Below are positions 57,001 to 64,000 of a stretch of 64,000 bases of DNA, piece after piece (the first letter of the stretch is position 1; each line of letters starts with the position of its first letter). Source of the stretch: Rostratula benghalensis (Eukaryota; Chordata; Aves; Charadriiformes; Rostratulidae); the NCBI GenBank assembly GCA_013399305.1, contig VXAI01000065.1, forward strand, positions 3,698,216 through 3,762,215, written 5' to 3'. Below the pieces are notes generated by a model, which ran no database searches, had not been told where the DNA came from, and saw only the letters and a list, made by a program, of their open reading frames with translations. A program made the translations under genes and the position numbers.

Positions 57001-57431
57001 TGTCCTTAGTACTTATTTGATGTTCAGTGGAGATCTAGAAATGCAGATGTGAAGGCTCCAAGGAAGTTTTAAGAGCTTTCATTTTGTGTCATAAATATTA
57101 AATATTTATAGAACTACTACCATCCAATTCCCCACAAATAACCATTTGAAGATTTTACAACTGATGTTGCAACCTCTTTAGAAGAAACTATTAAAAAAAA
57201 AAGAAAAAAAAAAAAGAGTTTAGATCTACTTTTGCAAAAATTCTCTCCAGTCCCTTTTTGGCATTGTTGTGCAGAACACACTGACTTACAACAGTTACTT
57301 ACAGGCTTTCTGACATCTGGGAGGGAAGCCCACAGTGGAAAAACAATGGGTAATACAAGAAGGTAAGTGAGCTGCTTGCGTGGGGTGTCGGGCCAGGCCA
57401 GGCTGAGAGGCTGGTCCTCATCCTCTTCATT
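47753..57431 (-). CDS. SLC24A2: sodium/potassium/calcium exchanger 2 (NCKX2), last four coding exons only
   Basis: Minus-strand join seen here: 57431-57303, 50757-50668, 50224-50058, 48002-47753, giving 211 codons and TAG. Phases and GT/AG sites all agree. The rest of the gene lies beyond the window's right edge. The product exchanges 4 Na+ for 1 Ca2+ plus 1 K+ across the plasma membrane, chiefly in neurons and cone photoreceptors. The visible part holds the end of the acidic cytosolic loop ([13 protein letters not shown]), the first helix after it ([14 protein letters not shown]), and the alpha-2 repeat with the ion-binding [17 protein letters not shown] and [14 protein letters not shown] motifs. 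The last helices follow, then the C-terminus [11 protein letters not shown]. Similarity to mammalian NCKX2 is very high through the alpha-2 repeat. NCKX1, 3, 4 and 5 share these motifs, but the loop/C-terminal wording and the synteny point to SLC24A2. Confidence 0.95.
50058..50224 (-). CDS. SLC24A2: SLC24A2 exon, alpha-2 repeat
   Basis: 167 nt, [15 protein letters not shown] to TVG (split Gly). It contains the conserved acidic residue of TSIPD and the SNIFD motif that coordinate Ca2+/K+ in this family. Donor GTAAGT. The intron between this exon and the 30-codon exon is 443 bp. Confidence 0.96.
50668..50757 (-). CDS. SLC24A2: SLC24A2 exon, membrane helix
   Basis: Exactly 30 codons, starting [12 protein letters not shown] and ending MVWWAHQ. 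Acceptor TTTCAG, donor GTAAGG. It encodes one hydrophobic segment before the alpha-2 repeat. Confidence 0.95.
50758..57302 (-). other. SLC24A2: SLC24A2 intron, 6.5 kb
   Basis: AT-rich, no exon recognised. It contains the lone N at 52710 and a perfect AT-rich palindrome at 54972-55003. No clear retroelement seen. Confidence 0.85.
54972..55003. repeat. perfect 15-bp inverted repeat, 2-bp spacer
   Basis: TATAGTATATATATG, spacer GG, CATATATATACTATA: both arms are exact reverse complements. It could extrude as a cruciform. It is intronic in SLC24A2. Confidence 0.85.
57303..57431 (-). CDS. SLC24A2: SLC24A2 exon, end of cytosolic loop and next helix
   Basis: 43 codons, phase 0 at both ends, acceptor TTACAG, donor GTAAGT. 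From the acidic NEEDEDQ to LPDVRKP. The next upstream exon was not found within the 6.5 kb left in the window. Confidence 0.95.
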
Positions 57432-57725
57432 CTGTAAGAAAAGTTGCAGTGAGCAGAACACTGAAGCGGATAAATGAGGTTAGGGGTCCTTTACAGAAGA
57501 GTCCCGAGGACTGTGCTGTGTTTCACTGAGAACCCACAGGGTCTGAAAACATTACATTAACACCACACCTACCTAACAACTTACCTAAAAACCTACCTAG
57601 AGTAAAACAATTCTAGCCAGAAAATGAGGTATGCCTGCAGCACAGGCTACATGATGATATCTGTTTGCATCTATGCTGATGGTGATGCTGGTCCCATGGG
57701 GTGCACAGAGCAATGTTGTGCCTTC

Positions 57726-57781
57726 TCCCTGGAGAGAGCCTTGTGGCTCTGATATGTCTTCCCACAGGCTCTCCCCTGGGA
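57726..57781. repeat. imperfect inverted repeat (hairpin)
   Basis: Arms 57726-57746 and 57762-57781 pair over about 20 bp with one or two bulges, and the loop is 15 bases. Neither arm matches a microRNA I know. Confidence 0.6.
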
Positions 57782-57849
57782 AGTGGGCTAGTCTGGTCAG
57801 GGATCAAAACTGGTCTGGACTGCATCAAGTCTGGTCACATAGACAGAGA

Positions 57850-58110
57850 TATGTGTATGCATGCGTGTGTGTGAACACACACACAAATATATATCCCCGT
57901 ATAAATAGAAATATATGTATGTATACATATATCTAACTTTTAAAGTATTTGCAAGTAACTTTAAAAGCTACTAAATACACACACATATATATGTATATAC
58001 ATATATACTACTAAATAAAAGCTACTAAATACACACACATATATATGTATATACATATATATGTGTATAAATATGTATGTACATACATATATATGTATAT
58101 GTATATATTT
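57850..58110. repeat. compound AC/AT microsatellite with internal duplication
   Basis: Alternating GT, AC and AT dinucleotide runs. Within it a 41-bp block is repeated exactly (57967-58007 and 58021-58061, period 54), indicating a tandem duplication by slippage or unequal exchange. Likely polymorphic. Confidence 0.9.
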
Positions 58111-58139
58111 TCTTGTTCATAGGACTATGGGGTAATTCA

Positions 58140-58345
58140 AGCTGGCAGGAACCTGGGGGGCTCCACTACTCAGCTGGCAGCTGGGAGGGGTCAGACTGGG
58201 CTGCTCAGGGCTCTGGCCAGTCAAGCTGTGAAACCACCAAGGATGGAGGTGGCCCCATCTCTGCTGCTGGGCTATCCTCATGGGGAAAAAGACAAGAGGA
58301 AATGTCCTTATCTCCAGCCCGAGTCTCCCATGTTTAGACCAGCAG
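58140..58345 (-). mobile_element. CR1 LINE 3' fragment, antisense on plus strand
   Basis: The wording 'aaccaccaaggatggagg' (58229-58246) and 'tcctcatggggaaaaag' (58275-58291), then 'tccttatctccag' (58303-58315), is the reverse complement of the CR1 3' part. Non-coding, truncated at both sides, next to the microsatellite. Confidence 0.7.
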
Positions 58346-61300
58346 TATAACACCACTCTTCTGAACCACTCAGTGCCAAAACTAAATGAAAGACATTCTT
58401 CTCCGATTTGTATAGGTGATTTTCACTTCAGTCTCTAGTCTCCTTTGATGTGCATTCTCTTCACCTGTCATGTCTGTTACACAGTAGGTGTACAGAGACC
58501 TACTCCCATGACAGAAAACCTTCTGGCTGCCATACACTTCTTTTTCCTTAGGCTGCCTATGCTAACAAAATGGAGCCCTCTCAGACTGCCACAGAAAGAA
58601 AGCAAAGTGAGCATGATTTGGGCTTTTTGGGTGTATATATTAAAATTACTTTTTAACTTTTAACATAGGCAATATCTTCAGAATTGCACATGGATCTAAT
58701 TTATACCACAGAATAAGGCAACAGTAGAAACAGCATAAACTATTCTTTCACTTAGATGTGTGTAATGCAAACCCTGTTAAGCCTGTGGAAAGATTCCTAG
58801 AGAGCTCAGTGAAACCTTCTGGAGGAAGAAGTTGAAGAAGTCTGAAAAAGAGTACCTGGTGCTTGTTTGAGAGCACAAGAGGTATACAACTACTTCTTCA
58901 TGTTGTGTTCTTGTTTTCTTCTTTTGCAAAAAGATAATAATTGAAAATTCATTCCTTTCTGCAGCATGCAAGTTGCTCTTCCCATAGATTTATAATACAG
59001 ATTTCTTGCCAGTTGTTACCCTGTCTTAAGGCTGCTTACATAAACCTCATGACAATGTTGTAAGAAGCAGTCTTTCGAATGACCACAGCAATTACTTTTT
59101 TCTAAGCAAAAGAGTTATTCATGAAAAGTCACCATATGTTAGTGATTCTGTATTGTTCATAACATTTTCTACTTATGGCTAATTTTTTGATTGAAGAACT
59201 GGTCTTAATTATTCCAGTGTCATGAACTCCTCAATTGTTCAGCTACTGAGCTAACCGAACTGATTAGTACCTACATAAGAAAGCCCAAGCCTCTTAGCTC
59301 AGGCTCTCCATGGCTGTATCACCTGACAACAATGGAATGCAAGCAAATCCATATCTACCTCTTGACACACTGACAGGCTCCAGATACTTTGACAGTTATG
59401 TGCTGGTCTCAGCAGAAGACTATTTTTGTTAACTCCTACACTTTGTAAAACTCCAAAGCTGCACAACTGTAAGAGGACAGTAAAGTCAACAGGTCCATAA
59501 TAGGTACAATCATTGAAAGATTTTAAAAATATCCATAGGCACAATTTGTCACACTCCTTCACTGCTGCAATCTATTGAAGCCTGACTTTTGGGGCACCGG
59601 GCTGGTGCAGGAGTTTGTGGGGCTACTTCCTAAAAAACAAATCCATTCCTTTTCCATTTTGGCAGAGCTGTTGGGGTAGGAAAATCAATCTGAGATGGAC
59701 ACTCAGCTTTGAAATATGACGACTGAGGTAAAATTTGAGCACAAAAGGACCGATTGAAGGGTTGCCTAGGTAACTCTTTCTGAGTGGCCTGTGTATAATT
59801 CAAGCAGCGGACTCAGCTGGAATAAAGCTCCATAAATGACTGCTTCATAAACAGCACTGAGTGACAAAGTACTTCCCGAATTGCCATCTTTAGAGATTAG
59901 CCATGATTAACAACCATATTTAATCACAACAAAAGCCTTACATTAGTCTAAGTTTACACATGGGTGTGCAAAATGTACAGAAATTATTACTTAACTTTCT
60001 CCATGCAGTGCTGTACCAGTACACACTGTTCTTCAACACCAGACCTCATTCCGGTCTTGTGCCTGTGCCAAACAGCATTGGGCTAGCACAAGCATACAGG
60101 CAACAGGAGTGGTTGTAGCAAAGGACCACAAAGAATTACATACTGAGATTTCTGCATGTCTCCTGAGAAACCTTGATCCATCTATTTGAGATCTTTTCAC
60201 CTTCAGGTTGTACTGCCTCATCCCTCTCCCCAAGACAACTATCGCCGAAATCTAAGGCCAAACTGGAGCTGACAGTGTAGGAGGGCAACCCCCTTTTTCC
60301 TGTTAATTGAACTCCAGGAAGCATTACAGATGCTACAGGCTGGATCTCCATTTCATATTTTGTAAATCCGAGTCAGATATTTGAAGGCTGACCTTCCAAA
60401 AACCAGTGGAAGTAAGGAAAGCCAATGTATCTGTAAATCTAGCTTCCATGAATTTCAAAGCAATGCTGAACACTGAGGTTTAAGACATGAAAGAAAACAA
60501 TTTTGGCAGCTATAAAACCACACAAATGTAAGTGTCATGCTCTGGACTCAGTAGCAGTGATATAAAATGATTCAGCACATATTTATGGCAGAGATTGTGT
60601 GCACTGTCTGTGGCTCCAGCCTGTACATACTGAATATGCATTCTCAGAATTTGTAGAACCTAATGCTGAAACTATAGTTTTTATTTATTTTAGTCTGTAT
60701 GATGAAAACTCAGCACTTGCAATGTTCACTATGATTCTCTTCTGCAACGCTAAGAATAAAAACATCGTGATAACATGACATAAAAAATGGAAATCAGTGC
60801 TGCCATTTTAGATGCCTTCTGGTACTGCACTTGACCTCCACATTCTCCATCAGAGGTGGAGAATATTTTGCTTGTTTATGACATAACTGCCAACAATATA
60901 TAAAAATCTCCATTTCCCTAGGCCAGCTCAGGTGGCTCTGCTGACCCATCTATACGCAAATGAGATGGGTGTATACTCCAAAACTCATTCCCTATTATGA
61001 CTCTGTAGCTAATTAACTTTAAAGATACTGGAGTGAACATGTGGGAAAGTTGCTTTAGATGACATTACAAACTCTGATGATGATCCAACATTGACAGAAA
61101 ATTTCATGTGAACCTACATTTAGCTACTGTCACAAAAAAAAAATTAAAAAATCTCATATTATAGTCAAGTAAAACCTGAAGCTGTACAGGCAATCACAGT
61201 TCTACATATCCAAGTCCATTTTGGTGACTTATCTGAAAGGTTTGTCCAGAACATGCCAATGGAAATAGAACTGACTAGTTTTATTATATTAATATAAATA

Positions 61301-61499
61301 GCATTAATTCTAAGTGTTCTAGATAGTCATTAAACACATCAGTACCTTCCTGGCAGAAGTGACTGGTACCAGTACCACTTTATCTTAACGAGCATGGTCA
61401 TTGAAGACCTTTTCCCAGGCCATATTTAAAGGTTCATGCCTGGTAGGTAAGAAATCATTTGGGGGAGGTGGGAAAGAATAAAGTGGTGTAAAAGTTTTT

Positions 61500-62165
61500 T
61501 ACCTAGCAAACCGTATATACTGATTCAAGCTATGAGCAGCCAGGGTGCCAAGGAGAATGCTGTAGGAAACACTGTCAAAAGCTTTACTAAAACCTAGGGA
61601 GACAAAATCCACAGCCTTTCTCCCATCCACTAAGTGGATCCTGCCACCTTTTTTGGGGGAGAAGTCCTAATTTCTATGTGACTGTTGTCAGGTGTTTTGG
61701 TGGTTTCTAATGGACGGACAACCCTTACGTCTTTGCTGCTGTGTGGACCTACATCCCCTACCTCCACTGATATAGCTAGGGTGCTATATGCATTAGTACA
61801 GGGACATTTCCAATGTGCTCTAGTGTACTCAGGACATCATGGAACAGACCAGAGGAACTCATTAGCACACTGTCTGTCAAACACTGGTGTACCACCCCCA
61901 GCCTTTTCTCTAGCAAGACTGGTTTTGCCCCTTTCTAGTTTAAAGCTCTTTCAATGAGTGCTGCTAACACCTTTTATCCTTTTCCCCTTTTGAGAGAGGT
62001 GTACTATGTCTGCCTCCAGCAGGCCTGGCATTACAACTGATGATCAAAAAGTACAAAATTCTCTGAGTGATAGAAGTCTTGGAGCCAGTTATTGGCTTAG
62101 TCCTCCTGTTTCTTCCCTCATCATTCCCTACAACTAGAAGGATAGAGGAGAACACTACTTGTCCT
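61500..62165 (-). mobile_element. CR1 LINE fragment with internal deletion
   Basis: On the minus strand, 62165 down to about 61750 resembles the CR1 region before and around the start of ORF2 ('cacctctctcaaaaggggaaaagg', 'gaaagagctttaaactagaa', 'tgtactaatgcatatagc' type wording). 61680 to 61500 resembles the reverse-transcriptase region ('atccacttagtggatggga', 'aaagcttttgacagtgtttcctacag'). In a full CR1 these are more than 1 kb apart, so the middle is missing. Both parts are riddled with stops and frameshifts. Confidence 0.65.
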
Positions 62166-63174
62166 CCTGATGCCTTAACCAGTCATTAAGGATTTAGACA
62201 AGCTGTGTTAGATCTTCATATATCATTGTCATTAACATGTTTCTATGAAATTCTCATCAGTTGTCATAATTCTTCCTACTCTTTAGTTAGTGTATCCTCA
62301 TTTTTTCTTGCTTGTGCTTGGGACTGTCTTTTTGTTACATCATACCTAGGTGGGGGGTGGATGTGGCTTCCTAGTGCCTTTTATTCAGTAATGATAACCA
62401 AATTAATCCTTTAATCAGAAAATGATCCCTTTGCATATTCTACCACGGTTAAGTTCATCTTTAAACTACAAAAAACATAGCTGTGATTCTCTATTTTCAC
62501 AAAATGAGGCTGGAAGTGCTGTTTTGCTCTGTTCTCTTTTATACATCTGTAAGAAATATTATTTTCTTTTGAAAAAATCTATGTATATTCACAACCTTAT
62601 TCTTTCTACTTAAATTATTCTTCTATGTAATTAATTAAAAATAATGAATAAGGTACCAAACCTCTGGTTACTCCATTTTTCACAAGTTCTTCTACCAAGA
62701 ACATCTATCTGATAGTGTCTGTAATCCCACAGAAGAAATCTCTTACTGGTTTGCTCAGGACTAGCTTGACAACTTTTCCCAACCTCCCAAGAATTTTTTT
62801 TCAAAAACAGGAAATGATGGTGTGTTTCACTTTATATAAACAATACAAACATATGGTGACATTTTATCAATAACTATTTTATTTATAAACAACAGCTTAT
62901 AGCAAACTCCATCTGCCAAAGTCACAATGCAGTCACTGCTTCTAGCAAACATCAGAAAATCATTGTCTCCATGGATGCTTGTGCTCATAGGGAAAACAGT
63001 TGTTTTTCTGGCACATTAAACTGCATTTTTATACTTTTTGCCTGACAGTAGAACAAAATGGAAATCAAGTACAATGAACCACCTCAAACTTTTCTGAAAT
63101 ACTGTGAACCTGCCACAATTTATCAACTAGTCTGCATTGTATAACAGCTATAGCATATGTTTTATAAATACTAC

Positions 63175-63224
63175 ATTTATACATAAATTTATATTTATAC
63201 ATAAATTTATATTTATACATAAAT
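63175..63224. repeat. 18-bp tandem repeat, 2.8 copies
   Basis: The unit ATTTATACATAAATTTAT starts at 63175, 63193 and 63211; the third copy is partial. Copies are identical where they overlap, suggesting recent expansion. Confidence 0.9.
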
Positions 63225-63438
63225 ACTACAATACTAAATACTGAGGATTATTCTGTTAGCACAACAAAGCTGAAGAGCTGAGCTATACTTTCTCATGCTT
63301 GTACATTTCTTGTGCATTTTGACTTCTGATATCACTAATCAATACAGAATTAGCATTAGGACTTCAGAAGAAAGGAGACACAAACATAACTATTTGCATT
63401 TTAATTTGCTTATGCTAAAGTATAGATGTTGCACTACC

Positions 63439-63593
63439 TATAAAAAGGCAACTTCTTTCTTTGCCTGATAGTGCTGCAAAAGACTGCTGGGCGTATTTTT
63501 CATTGGAAGTGAAGAGCCCTGTACAAACCAACTTTTCACAATGAGTGAATCAAGAAAAAGCTATGATGTCTCAAAACGTTACCTGTCTCGGAG
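63439..63593 (+). other. exon-like block: TATA box, ATG, consensus splice donor
   Basis: TATAAAAAG at 63439, then about 100 bp to an ATG at 63541 with A at -3, an open frame MSESRKSYDVSKRYLSR, and AG|GTAAGT at 63592-63599, a perfect donor. Without splicing the frame stops one codon later, so the donor is what would make it useful. I do not recognise the peptide. It lies antisense inside the SLC24A2 intron. It may be the first exon of an unidentified gene that continues beyond the window, or a chance arrangement. Confidence 0.3.
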
Positions 63594-64000
63594 GTAAGTA
63601 CTGATTTTCAGAATTGACATTGATTTTTTTCTTTAGAATAGCAAATCTCACATTAATTTATTTCACTAGAAAGGCAGAGAACAAAGGCAGTTGAAGCCCT
63701 ACTGTGAACATCCTCAAGTTTCTGTTTTCTGTTTCTTGTTGGTAACTTGAATTGCTCATTTATCTTCTCCAACCTCTTATTGGGAAAAAAAATATGTGAA
63801 AGGAGGTGAGATAGCAATCTAATAGAGTAGTATGTAACTTCTATGGGGTAACGAAGACAGCAAACAACATCTTTCATCATGAATTCTTGAGTAAAATTCA
63901 AGGAGTGAGTAAAATTAAATCCTTGAGGTTATCAAATGCATTCTGCTTATATGGATATGCTTCTTAGGGCACTTCATTTGTATTAATTCTCTCTGCACTG

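Larger units (their letters stand above)
57432..64000 (-). other. SLC24A2: SLC24A2 intron, continues past the window
   Basis: The gene's upstream exons are not seen, so this is intronic on the minus strand. It holds two CR1 fragments, a large AC/AT microsatellite, an 18-bp tandem repeat and an unexplained plus-strand exon-like block near 63439-63593. Confidence 0.8.

Noticed and set aside
57432..64000. A further upstream SLC24A2 coding exon
   Set aside because: I scanned the minus-strand frames with splice sites and found none with NCKX2-like translation. The next exon should lie beyond the right edge.

Overview
This is a window of a vertebrate nuclear genome, almost certainly a bird. Coding regions are short exons with GT/AG splice sites inside long introns. 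The interspersed repeats are CR1 LINE fragments and avian-type endogenous retrovirus solo LTRs, and a dense CpG island covers a divergent promoter. A 40-N run (13621-13660) and one lone N (52710) mark it as draft assembly. Three protein genes are recognised from reconstructed exons, in the order RPS6 (minus), ACER2 (plus), SLC24A2 (minus). This is the order known from human 9p22, so synteny supports the calls.

Layout: positions 1-579 look like the end of a plus-strand 3' UTR with several AATAAA hexamers; by synteny this would be DENND4C (inference only). A solo LTR with a perfect 6-bp target duplication (580-987) sits 16 bp after the last hexamer. The spacer to 4382 holds two CR1 fragments. 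RPS6 (4408-8312, six coding exons, 249 codons) runs leftward from a TATA-like/5'TOP promoter. A CpG island (about 7865-9240) joins it head-to-head to ACER2 (8994-23433, six exons, 275 codons). ACER2 is followed by about 3.1 kb of probable 3' UTR ending near 26560. From there to about 40.9 kb I see no gene, only an ERV-type solo LTR, a decayed CR1 and a G-quadruplex candidate. From about 40.9 to 47.75 kb is probably the long 3' UTR of SLC24A2. Its last four coding exons (211 codons) lie between 47753 and 57431. The rest of SLC24A2 is beyond the right edge, and 57432-64000 is its intron, with CR1 pieces, microsatellites and one unexplained first-exon-like block on the opposite strand near 63439-63593.

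The genes do not form a pathway. RPS6 is a core 40S subunit protein regulated by phosphorylation of its C-terminal serines. ACER2 is a Golgi alkaline ceramidase. SLC24A2 (NCKX2) is a neuronal K+-dependent Na+/Ca2+ exchanger. RPS6 and ACER2 share a CpG-island promoter region; ACER2 and SLC24A2 converge tail-to-tail across about 14 kb of apparently gene-free DNA.

I found no clearly new biological system. The observations most worth checking are the orphan TATA/ATG/splice-donor block at 63439-63593, the LTR inserted at a probable cleavage/polyadenylation site (580-987), and a pair of 61-bp diverged repeats (43575 and 44200) inside the presumed SLC24A2 3' UTR.
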